This document shows, piece after piece, positions 34,250-44,023 of a stretch of DNA of 64,000 nucleotides. The DNA is from Fagopyrum homotropicum (Eukaryota > Streptophyta > Magnoliopsida > Caryophyllales > Polygonaceae). Each line of letters begins with the position of its first letter. Position 1 is the first letter of the stretch. The notes beneath the pieces were generated by a model. It was not told the DNA's origin. It saw only the letters and a program-made list of their open reading frames with translations, and made no database searches. The translations under genes were made by a program, and so were the position numbers. The stretch covers positions 110,584,443 through 110,648,442 of the forward strand of contig BSWB01000002.1 of assembly GCA_033239125.1 (NCBI GenBank). Reading direction: 5' to 3'.

Positions 34250-35855
34250 CTATAGCCAATGACCGTTGACCTTAAAGCTTCCGCTTGTTTCACCCAAAAT
34301 TTCAACTACACCAAGGGGAAAAACATTTTTCACAACGTAAGGTCCCGTCCATCTAGATTTCAATTTACTTAGAAGGAGGCGGAGGCGGGAGTTGAAGAGT
34401 AGAACTAGATCTCCTTCTTTGAGCTCCTTAGGAACGATATGCTTGTCACTCCATCTCTTTGTCCTTTCCTTGTAGATCTTGGCGTTCTCATAATTGTTTA
34501 AGCTCATCTCCTCCAGCTCATTAATGTCTAAAAGTCTCTTCTCTCCGGCTTCCTTGATGTCGAAATTCAACCACTTGATTGCCCAATATGCCTTGTGCTA
34601 CAACTCAACGGGTAGATGACAAGACTTCCCATATACCAAATTGTAAAGGGTGGTACCAATGGGAGTCTTGAATGTAGTCTATAAGCCCAAAGAACATCGT
34701 CCAATTTCATGGACCAATCCTTCCTTGTCCTTGAAACGGTCTTCTCCAAAATTGCCTTGATTTCTCTATTCAAGATCTCCACTTGCCCACTAGTTTGAGG
34801 GTGATAAGGGGTTGCTACCTTGTGGGTTAGCCCATACTTCGATAAAAGTGCCTTGAACTTCCGGTTGATGAAATGTGTCCCTCCATCGCTGATAATGATG
34901 TGCGATGTCCCAAAACGTGGAAAGATAGTTCGATTGAAGAACTTCACAACCACCATGGCATCATTAGTGGGAGAAGTGATGCTTCCACCCATCTTGAAAC
35001 GTAATCAACATCTAAGAGGATGTAGAGGTTCCCCGTAGATGATGACAAAGGCCCCATGAAATCAACTCCCCATACATCAAAAATCTAAACCTCCTGAATA
35101 TTATTAAGTGGCATCTCGTTCCTTCTATTCAAGTTCCCTGTTCTTTGGCATGCATCACAAGAGACAACAAACGCTTGCACATCCTTAAATAATGTAGGCC
35201 AAAAGAAACCAAAACGTAATACCTTAGTGCACGTTTTGTGAGCGCTAGCATGTCCTCCACAAGGAAACAAGTGGCAATGCCGTATGACACTAGCAGCTTC
35301 ATCCTCCGGAATGCATCGTCGAAGCATCCCATCTGGACCTCTTTTGAACAGTAGAGGTTCATTCCAATAGTAATGGCATACATCCTTGAAGAACTTCTTT
35401 CTTTGAGCGTACGTCAATCCGGGTGGTACTTCTTGACAAACAAGAGAGTTGACAATATCAGCATACCAAGGCTCTTTACCCTCAGATTCTTGGCGAAGCC
35501 AGTGCTCCACCATCTGTGAATGATCATCGGAGAGTGAATAAAAAAGATTGTCGTCCTCAGTTGAAAACATCTCGCCTGCTGTCTCGGTCGGGGTCCGAGG
35601 TAGGTGACCGAGGTGTTCTTCAGATAAGAGCACCTCACTAGCTCTAGAAAGTGTCTCGGTCGAGGTACTGGAATTGGGACCAAAACCTAATGTGCTTTTC
35701 TTTTCCTGAATCAGTTTATCAAATCTAGCTCCTGGATCTTCTTCCAATGCTTCCAAGCTTTGCACATCTGCATCACAAAATACATCTATACCTTCCTCCA
35801 TCAAACTAAAACTTAGAACATTTTCTAGAGGATCTTTAATAAGGGTAGAGCTCAC
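34250..35855 (-). pseudogene. int: D integrase with directly attached protease linker
   Basis: Minus strand. A single open stretch (35855-35085) starts with the protease C-terminal linker (SFSLMEEGIDVFCDADVQSL...LIQEKKSTLGFGPNSSTSTET), passes SEEHLGH and WYADIVNSLVCQEVPPGLTYAQRK, and enters the integrase zinc domain HCHLFPCGGHASAHKTC...CDACQRTGN. There is no RT or RNase H in between and no frame change. A TAG (35085-35087, GAG in relatives) precedes FDVWGVDFMGP. Frameshifts split the rest: 34992-34567 with IIISDGGTHF and GQVEILNRE (catalytic Glu kept), and 34570-34250 with LKSRWTGPYVVKNVFPLG. Confidence 0.88.
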
Positions 35856-35895
35856 AAATTCTCGAGAATCATCTTCATCATAGATGTTGAAGATG

Positions 35896-37651
35896 TCATC
35901 TTCCAGCGACTCTCCAATTGTCTAGATGTGCCCGTACCCTTGACTGAGGGAACGGGAGTGGCGGTTTATAAGCATAAGGTGGAACATAAACTTCAGATTT
36001 TTCTTTTGCTCTCTGGGGCTCCATCTCGGTTGGCACCTCAACTGAGGTGCTCCTCTTCTGATCGTGGTCCGACCGAGGTACTGGATCTGCAGTCTTCAAT
36101 CCACTGCGTGTTGTAATAGCCATGTTTTGTCCTTTAGGGTTGCTCTTTGTCCTTGCTAGGAGCTTCCCAAGATCTCTTGGCGCTTCATTCGCCTTGTTGA
36201 AAAATTGTTGTTTTAAGGCTTTTTTTGCCTTCAAAAATGAATTCATGGACGTCTCCATAGCGTCGAGCTTGATCAATATTGCCTCCTACACAACGTCCGT
36301 TTTTTTGGGTGGCTGGGACGAGCTTCATGCAGGCTCCTGGCTTCTCGATGGAGTAGAAGAAGAAGAAGAGGGAGCGTTAAGAGCATTTTCAACATGAGAA
36401 TAAGGGTTACCGGAATTCTGTTGATTTGATCTCCAATTGTTGTTGTTGGAGTTTTCGTTGTTGTTGTAGTTGTTGTTCCGGGGCCCTTGATTAGTTGTTT
36501 CTTCCTTGGTATCCACCATCTTGTTCCTGCTTCGTTTGAGCTACTAAAAGCTCCTTCAATGCCTTCACTTCATTGCTAAGCGAGGTGAGTTGAGCTCCAT
36601 TTGATGTTGTATCTTGAAAGCTAACTCTCCTTGCTCCATCTTCAACCCTTTGATGGGAGTATTTCTCCATGTGTAAAGCTTGACTTTCAATGAAATCCCA
36701 AGCTTCATCTATTGGCATCTCCATGAAAGTGCCGGCGGAAAGTAATTGGAGCTTGAATTGAGTATCTCCATCCAAACCCTTGAAGTATATTTCCAGCAAA
36801 TCGATCTTTGGAATCCCATGATGTGGGCAATCCAACAAAAGGTCCTTGAACATCTCCCATGACTTGGACAAACTTTCCTTGTCCTTCATAATAAAAGCAT
36901 TGATCTTGCCCCTCAATTCAGCGGTCTTTGATGGGGGAAAGAACTTAGTAAGAAACTCCGTCGTCATCTTTTCCCAAGTGTTGATTTTTTCAGCCGGAAG
37001 AGATTTATACCAAGCAAGAGCCTTGTCTTTCAATAAGAAGTAGAAAGGCCTCACTTGTAATTTTTGTTCTCCACTCTTGATGCTCTCAAAGTCTCAATTA
37101 GCATCTCATAGTTTTGCAAATGCTGATGCGGAGACTCTCTCTCTCTAAACCTCCAAATTGACATTGACGAATCATGGTTAGAACTTGCGGTCGAAGTTCA
37201 TAATCATGCTCAGCTGGATCTCCTAAGTTGACTCCTGGACGCCGCACTTGCTGATTCGGGTCCATCCTCTAACCTAGGGTTTGTGGAACTCCAACAAAAA
37301 GAACATCTCGGACTGGCATCCGAGGTGGTGGGTGTATCTCGGCCGGGGCAACTAGGACTGGGTCTTGCCTCGGTCGAGCATCTGGGATCGGTCGAGGCAA
37401 AAACTGAGCCCTTGGAGCGGCCATATCAGCTTCAATTCCTTCAGTTCTTGCACGAGTCTCGTCTCTCTCTCTCTCTCTCGTTGCATTTCTTTTTTACTGA
37501 GGCGAAGTTGCTCCAATGCCTCCTTCAATTCGGCTTCAAGATCGCGATTGTATTGATCGACCATCTCAGCTTCTTTCAATCTTCTCTTGTAGGTATTTTC
37601 TGGTTGGGGATGGTAAGGAACGATTTCCTTTCTAGCACGAGTTCTTCGCAT
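35896..37651 (-). pseudogene. gag: D gag, protease deleted
   Basis: ATG 37651 (MRRTRARKEIVPY), followed by a coiled-coil N-terminus with a dyad cluster (about 37305-37400). After breaks comes the gag core 37054-36491 (KALAWYKSLPAEKINTWEKM, EFLTKFFPPSKTAELRGK, DCPHHGIPKIDLLEIYFKGL), an Asn-rich tract and the linker 36276-35896, ending PPLPFPQSRVRAHLD. In A and B this is followed by the protease; here the next bases (about 35912) already belong to the region after the protease, so about 0.5 kb has been deleted. There are at least three frameshifts. Confidence 0.85.
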
Positions 37652-37755
37652 AAACCTAAGGAAAGATCCTGCGAAATCACTTAAGTAAAGTGGTCAATAG
37701 CAACAAGGGCAATAGCCCCGAAAGACAACCGAAACCGAACTTGGTCTTGACCAAG

Positions 37756-37773
37756 TACCCGGCAACGGCGCAA
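37756..37773 (-). promoter_or_regulatory. D primer binding site, tRNA-Asp, two mismatches
   Basis: On the minus strand TTGCGCCGTTGCCGGGTA, against the tRNA-Asp complement TGGCGCCGTTGCCGGGGA. It is six bases from the LTR. Confidence 0.8.
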
Positions 37774-37779
37774 AAAACT

Positions 37780-39212
37780 TGTTCGCTCCAAGAGGTGTGT
37801 GCAAGCTTTAATATTTATACCAAGAATAATTGCAAATAGCGAACCCACAGTGTAAGGATCGATTGTAATAAAAGAAAGAATTCCAGGGTCGAACACAAGG
37901 ACTATGGTGAAACAAAGATCGGTAATTCAGGTTGTCAATAAAAAAGACGCAACAAAGCAAAGCTATCAAAGATGATGTAATAACCATGTAAAAGGAATGC
38001 GGATTCTAGAGATTAAAGCATCCAGTTATGGTTCCGACTCAAGATCTCAAAAGATAACGTGGAAAAAGTTGAGGTTTGCAAAGGGAAGGTGTTTCTAAAG
38101 TGGGAATAGATCGCCGGGTAAGTCTCACTACTCACTATTCCAAACCAAAGATCCTCTCACCGGGTAAGTCTCAAGGTACTAAGGAAAGGAATTGTAATCT
38201 CAAACCAAAACACCACCCAAGGGGATATAATCAACCTTTACCGGGCAAGTCTCAAGCTAACTCTCAAACATAGGATGAAGGCACACTCAAACCCCAATAA
38301 AGGATAAACCTTTATTACCTACACTCGTGATCTTGGGTATACAAACAAAGGAATCACCGGGTAAGTCTCATCCTAGGCTTGCGTTGAACCAGGAAAGGTA
38401 TAACAAGAATAGGATTGGCAAACTCAAACCTCAACTTAGATAAGGATCAGGAAAGGTCACATCTCACTCAGTTTATGTACCATCTCGATCGAGATGTTCC
38501 ACGACTGACCGAGGTGTTCGTCGGTTAAGGTAAAGGCTCGAGCTTTCAGGGTCCACTAGGATAAATGATCATTCTATCATCGTCTTTCCCATAAGTTTTC
38601 AATCACTCACCCTAGAATCACATAAAGAACTTAGCCAATAATCATCATAATAACAATAATCAAATATGTGAGAAATAAATCAATATTCAAACAAGAAAAC
38701 CTTACCACAAAGGTCTCAATAACTGAATCAAATAAACAAACAATCAATGCTCATCAATCACAAATCAGAAAAAACAACAAACCAAACCAAATAAGAGAAT
38801 CTTACAACTTCCTTCAAAGTTCCTTCAAACTAGCCTCTAGATATAGGAGAATTACCTTCCTAAGTTCTTTATGTGACCTTTGTGGTAAGGTTTTCTTGTT
38901 TGAATATTGATTTATTTCTCACATATTTGATTATTGTTATTATGATGATCCGAGGATGTCCGAGGATGTCCGAGGATGGCTGAATTCCAGAAAATCAGCC
39001 TCTAGATATAGGAGAATTACCTTCCTAAGATAAGATATCTTAAAAAGAAAATTTCCTTCTTTAAAATATCTTCATATCTTCTAAAATATATCAGCAAAAA
39101 AGATATGCTTCCTTCCAGAAATCCATTCTAAAATATGTGATATTCACTTTCCAAAAACAGACGATCTCAGCCAAAGATAAAGATCTCGTGCCCCGTCATC
39201 ACTTCGCCTCGG
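37780..39212 (-). repeat. D 5' LTR, truncated to about 1433 bp
   Basis: Plus-strand start TGTTCGCTCC. Alignable with the D 3' LTR until CGCCTCGG at 39205-39212, where it changes abruptly to E coding; about 330 bp are missing. It contains a templated inverted insertion (38833-38949) not present in the 3' LTR. Confidence 0.86.
38619..39028. repeat. Templated inverted/direct duplication in D 5' LTR
   Basis: 38875-38949 is a perfect 75-bp reverse complement of 38641-38715. 38860-38876 is the reverse complement of 38619-38635, but in non-collinear order. 38833-38863 is a direct copy of 38998-39028 (CTCTAGATATAGGAGAATTA...). A GATGTCCGAG triplet repeat follows at about 38950-38980. Confidence 0.88.
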
Positions 39213-40330
39213 ATCTAGTATGTACTCCCTCAGCTGAGACACATGGAACACTGGGTAAACACCCTCTAACCTCGGAGGCAAAGCTAATCTGTAGGCTGCA
39301 CTCCCGACTCTATCCAATATCTCGAAAGGACCGACATATCGGGGACTCAACTTCCCCTTTATGCCAAAACGTCTGACGCCTCGCATCAGAGATACTCTGA
39401 ACCAAACATGAGCTCCTACCCTGAACTCTAGAGGTCGACGCCTTCTGTCTGCATACGACTTCTAGCAACTCTGTGCAACCAACATACTCTCTCTCATCAA
39501 TGCTACTCGAGCCATATCATCCTGAATCTGGTCAGGCGCTATCCCATTGATACTGCTAGGCTCATCCCAACATAATGGTGTACGGCACCTACGTCCATAT
39601 AATGCCTCATAAGGAGCCATCCCAATAGATGCATTCCAGCTGTTGTTGTGTGAAAACTCAACAAGTGGGAGGTAGTAAGGCCATCCCTGTCCTCAATCCA
39701 ACACACAAGCTCACAACATGTCCTCTAAGATCTGGATGGTCCTCTTGGACTGACCATCTGCAGGGGGTGGAATGAAGTCGTGAAGTGTAGTCTCTTCCCC
39801 AAGGCAGTCTGAATATACTGCCAAAACCCCGACATAAACCGTCCATCTCGATTAGAGACGATCGTCCTCGGAACACCATGGAGTCTCACAATTTGTCTAG
39901 TGTACTCCTCAGCTAATCCGCTCACCGGCCACGTCTCTTTGATAGGAATAAAATGTGCTGTCTTCGTCAGTCTGTCAACAACAACCCAGATAGCATCAAA
40001 GCTCCCACTTCCACTACAATACTGGCAGTGGATGGAGCTCACCTCCAGGTCTATAATAATGGCAGTGGATGGAGCCACAAATCTGGCTATGTCCGGCTTC
40101 AGCCCTCCCCACCAATATGAGCGTCTCGCATCAAGGTACATCTTACTCGTACCTGGATGTACTGAGTAAGGTGTATAGTGAGCCTCTTGTAAGATCTTTT
40201 GTCTTAGCTCTGCATCAGCGGGTACACATATACGGTCATGACGCCGCATCACTCCATCTACTCCAATGGAGAACTTTGGTGCCTCTCTACGAGACATCCT
40301 CTCTCTGATCCTCGTCAAGGTTGGGCAGGT
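39213..40330 (-). pseudogene. int: E integrase, rearranged and truncated
   Basis: Minus-strand 40318-39725: VPADAELRQKILQEAHYTPYSVHPGTSKMYLDARRSYWW (the HH half of the zinc domain), then a rearranged part with a short duplication (GCAGTGGATGGAGC twice, about 40024-40075) that has removed the CC half and the first catalytic Asp region. Next come WVVVDRLTKTAHFIPI, the second catalytic site reading IVSNRDGRF (Asp to Asn), and RLHFTTSFHP. The last part, GKLSPRYVGPFEILDRVGSAAYRLALP and HVSQLREYI, ends at the D fusion. Clearly dead. Confidence 0.82.
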
Positions 40331-41765
40331 CCCCTACTTCTACTGGATCTCATCCAATAGACCAGGTAAAACCTTTAGAGCATACAATTGTGCATCCTCA
40401 TTAGGAAACTAGCCAAGCTAGATCCCTCTGAAGCTGAGGTTGTACAGTTAGTCTGGCAATCACCTTCTCTCGAGGAGTCTTCCTGCTCTAGGCGTCAGCT
40501 ACAACATTCGCCTTTCAAGGATGATACAAATCTCAAGGTCAAATTCCTTGATCAACTCAAGCCATCGACGCTAGCGGTTATTCAATTCCCATGTGGCACC
40601 ATACAAGTAATGTCTCCAGATTTTCAATGTATGAATTACCGCTGCCAACTCCAGATCATGAGTCGGGTAGTTCTCCTCATACGTCATCAGCTATAGACAA
40701 GCATATGCAATCACTCTGCCTCACTACATCAACACACATGTGAAGCCTAGCTTGGATGCATCACAGTAATCCATGAAGTCATCAAAACCCTCTGGTTGTG
40801 CCAGGACAGGAGTAGAAGTAAAACGCCTCTTCAACTCCTCAAAACTCTGAGCACACTGATCGATCCATACAAATCTGGTAGTCTTCCTCAAAAGACTCGT
40901 TAGTGGACGGGCAATCACAAAAAATCCCTCCACAAAGCGTCTGTAATAACCGGCTAGGCCAAGAAAGCTACGCACTTCCTTGACGTTCGTCGGTGTCGTC
41001 CATGCAGCAACAGACTCAATCTTGGCCGGATCAACCATAATCCCGTCAGTGGAGACGGTATGTCCAAGGAAAGCAACCTCATACGTCCAGATTTCGCACT
41101 TAGAGAGCTTAGCATACATCTCTCTATCCGTCAAAATCTGCAGAACTGTCCTCAGATGCCCGACATGCTCCTCTTTGCTACGAGAGTATACCAGGATGTC
41201 ATCAATGAAGACCACCACAAACTGATCCAGGAAGTCGATGAAGATATTGTTCATCAACTCCATGAAAACTGTTGGGGCATTCGTCAGCCCAAATGGAATC
41301 ACTACAAACTCGTAGTGTCCATAACGGGTACGAAATGCCGTCTTGTGCGCGTCCTACTCTCTCACCCTTAGATGGTGATATCTTGAACGTAAGTCGATCC
41401 GGGAGAAAATTGTCGCTCCCTGAAACTGATCAAGTAGATCATCAATATGAGCAGTGGATACCTGTTCTTGATGGTCACCTTGTTCACCTCTCTGTAATCT
41501 ATACACAATCTCAACGATCCCAAGGTGATACGTTAGGGCGGATAAAGCCCTTCTCAACTAACTCTTCGAGTTGCTTCTTCAGCTCTAACATCTCGATAGG
41601 CGCCATACGATATGGGGCCTTCGAGATCGGTCTCGTGCCAGGCTCCAACTCGATGCCAAAGTCTACGCTCCTCTGAGGCGGCAAGCTAGACGGCTCTGCA
41701 AACACGTCTATAAACTCGCAAACCACTGGTATGCCCTCCAAAGCTGGGCTATCTCCCTCCTTCAT
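40331..41765 (-). pseudogene. pol: E reverse transcriptase and RNase H remnant
   Basis: Minus strand: FIDVFAEPSSLPPQRSVDFGIEL, APYRMAPIEMLELKKQLEELVEKGFIRP; a frameshifted stretch (about 41557-41354) with IFSRIDLRSRYH; then an open stretch 41302-40724 with IPFGLTNAPTVFMELMN, catalytic FIDDILVYS, AFLGHTVS and VRSFLGLAGYYRRFV. RNase H starts as MDYCDASKLGFTCVLM and then decays (40720-40400). This pol belongs to the chromovirus branch, unlike the Athila-type ones around it. Confidence 0.84.
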
Positions 41766-41799
41766 GGCATAACACTAGAAGGCATCACATCCCTGTGCT

Positions 41800-42330
41800 A
41801 TCAGTCTCGCTACTCATATAACACTAATAATATATCCCGTCTTCCCAAGGTCCAAACCACGGAAGACCTCTATCGGACCTATGTCGGTAAAGCCTCTAAT
41901 ATCTCTCTTACCCGCATCTAACACCGCACGGTGTCTACGCATCCAATCCATAAATAAAATGACTTCTTCATGCATCAAGGGCATGACTAAGACGTCAACA
42001 AGCAATACACGAGTCCCTAAACGAAGGGGACAACTACGTATCTTGCGGGTACCTTTGAGCCTACTACCATCAGGTAACCCTATAGTAAAAGGGTGTCCCC
42101 TCTATGGTAGATAAACTCAAACGCTCAACACATGCAGCATAAATAAAGGAATGCGTAGCACCCGTATCAAATAAAACTCTAACAGGTAAACCATGTAACA
42201 AAATGGTACCTGTAACAACTGGTGTTGGCGGGTCCTCAACACTCCTCAGCTCAAAAACGTGGCCTCAAGCTCCTCGGGCATCACTAGTACCAGCATCTCT
42301 ACCTCTACCTCTACTCGGTCCTGGAGCTGA
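41800..42330 (-). pseudogene. pro: E protease
   Basis: Minus strand: PVVTGTILLHGLPVRVLFDTGATHSFI around 42220-42140 with an intact DTG, then DVLVMPLMHEEVILFMDWMRRHRAVLD (42003-41925). The latter is the usual link between protease and RT in this lineage. Several frame changes. Confidence 0.8.
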
Positions 42331-42429
42331 ACCCTGAGTAGCAGGTGTGTCCGGGACTCTATGTTGTCCCTGTGCCTGATGTTGAGGCGGTCTCTACCCC
42401 CCTCCTACTGTACCTGCAGGAGAAGAACC

Positions 42430-43628
42430 CTGTTGTGATGACGCCTTGCCATGAGGGCAAAACGTAGCCCTATGCCCTGGCTTCCCACACGAGAATCAAG
42501 TCAGTGGTGCTCTCGGGCACTCAGTCATTAAATGTCCATAGGCCCCGTAATTGTAACACTGCCGGCCTCTCTCAATCGTTTGTGCAGACAATGGACCACT
42601 CGAGCGGCCTTGACACTAGCCTCACCCGTATCCAGATGCTCCTGCATAGTTCTTTCCTGTACGCTGTCTCTTCTCAGACCAACCCGTCTGAGAAGTCCTC
42701 CTCTGGCTAGCTCTCTCTCTCTCATAGGCAGAGGCCCGATCCTGGTAGCCAGCCAATGACCTATAGTGGAGTCCCACCATATACGAATGTGTGCTCTCCC
42801 TCATACGACGGGAGAAGAGGTACACATGTTGGTCCTCCGATGGTGCAGCTGGACCCAACAACGATAACTCAGTATGGAAGCGACGGATAGCATCTGTAAT
42901 AGGTACATCCTCAAAACCCGCCTCCACGAAGTTCTGCAGCTTCTCCCTCCTCAGTGAGGCAGGGCAGAACTACTCCCTCAGCAAAGTCCTCATCCGGTCA
43001 TAACTCGTAACTCATGCTCGAACTGTCCTCCACCACTGGTTGTGTTAGGTCACGGAATAGACACTGAACTAACTCTATCCGTTTGTCCTCAAGACTCCTA
43101 ATAGACTCTAAAGCTGAGTCTACATGTCCTATCCACACCTCGGTCTCTAAACCAATCTTTCTATAGAAAGGTGGTACTCCTTGCTGATGAAATGCCTTCA
43201 ATTAACCAGGTATCTGGTCGAGTTCCTCTGGTCTCTTCTACAGCCCGAGCATTCTCAACTGCACGTGCCTGCATAAATGGCACTTGAGTGGCTCCATGGG
43301 ATCTCTCAAATGATCCATCATGCCTTGGTATATCGGGGGCTTGTCTGCCTGCTTTGATGGTCTCTTCAAAATGTCTGAGGTACTCTCTAAACTCTGGTCC
43401 TCCCATGGAGACACGATTTGAGTCATCATACTGGACTCGATGTGCCTACTTCCTCTTGGATCCACCACTCCTCATCTCTAGGACGAAACTCTCAGCAACC
43501 TCCTCAGGAGCCTCCTCCACCACTGGTGGATCAACAGCGGGAGCTGGTCCCTATCCTATCCCTCTTGGAGGAAGAGGTGGTCTACCTCTACCTCGACCTA
43601 CAGCAGTAGTAGCTCTAGTCCGAGCCAT
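42430..43628 (-). pseudogene. gag: E gag with zinc knuckle remnants
   Basis: Minus-strand ATG 43628 (MARTRATTAVGRGRGRPPLPPRG), with two early in-frame TAGs (near 43550 and 43455). Then MGGPEFREYLRHFEETIKAG; the gag core after a frameshift (GVPPFYRKIG, WIGHVDSALESIRSLEDKRIELV); and FVEAGFEDVPITDAIRRFHTELSLLGP. The two zinc knuckles are damaged: in the first (about 42555-42520) a Cys is replaced by Tyr; in the second (CGKPGHRATFC, about 42500-42450) a stop lies just before it. Confidence 0.82.
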
Positions 43629-43748
43629 CTGCGGGGTATGCACACCTAACTTATAAGGCTCTATATAGGCCATATGTATAGATAGATATATAATACTTAA
43701 TAGTACATGCATACTCATCAACACATAAGAGATATATATCTATCTATC

Positions 43749-43844
<96 letters not shown>

Positions 43845-43998
43845 GGAGATCCTCAGAAGGGTGACGACTTCTGTACATACTATCCCAAAACACCTGTACT
43901 CGATTTAAAACCAAAACCTTTTTAAAAGTCGGACCCCTTTCGGGTTTTGTTTATTTATCGACTCTAACTTTATTGCAGATAGCAAGTGTCATTGTTGT
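43629..43998 (-). other. E leader between primer site and gag
   Basis: Non-coding leader of about 370 bp, largely the (TA)n microsatellite and flanking AT-rich DNA. Confidence 0.7.
43753..43841. repeat. (TA)n microsatellite
   Basis: About 44 TA dinucleotides with one AAAT interruption near 43808-43811, preceded by TCTA repeats. It lies in E's leader. Confidence 0.97.
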
Positions 43999-44001
43999 CA
44001 A

Positions 44002-44019
44002 TCTAAGGCTCGGATACCA
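44002..44019 (-). promoter_or_regulatory. E primer binding site, initiator tRNA-Met-like
   Basis: On the minus strand TGGTATCCGAGCCTTAGA, resembling TGGTATCAGAGC complementary to initiator tRNA-Met. It lies four bases from the LTR end. Confidence 0.78.
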
Positions 44020-44023
44020 ACTC

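Larger units (their letters stand above)
28566..39212 (-). mobile_element. D: Athila-type element lacking RT/RNase H
   Basis: On the minus strand: truncated 5' LTR (39212-37780), degenerate tRNA-Asp site, gag, integrase, ORF1 (split by solo LTR S3), 3' UTR, polypurine tract, and 3' LTR (30325-28566). Same family as A. The protease is deleted, and RT/RNase H are absent as in A. The left edge interrupts the integrase of C. The right edge is fused to E with a CTCGG overlap (39208-39212), so part of the 5' LTR is lost. Confidence 0.86.

Noticed and set aside
43707..43925. Reading of 72 codons over the TA repeat
   Set aside because: It translates the microsatellite into Ile/Tyr repeats; not a gene.
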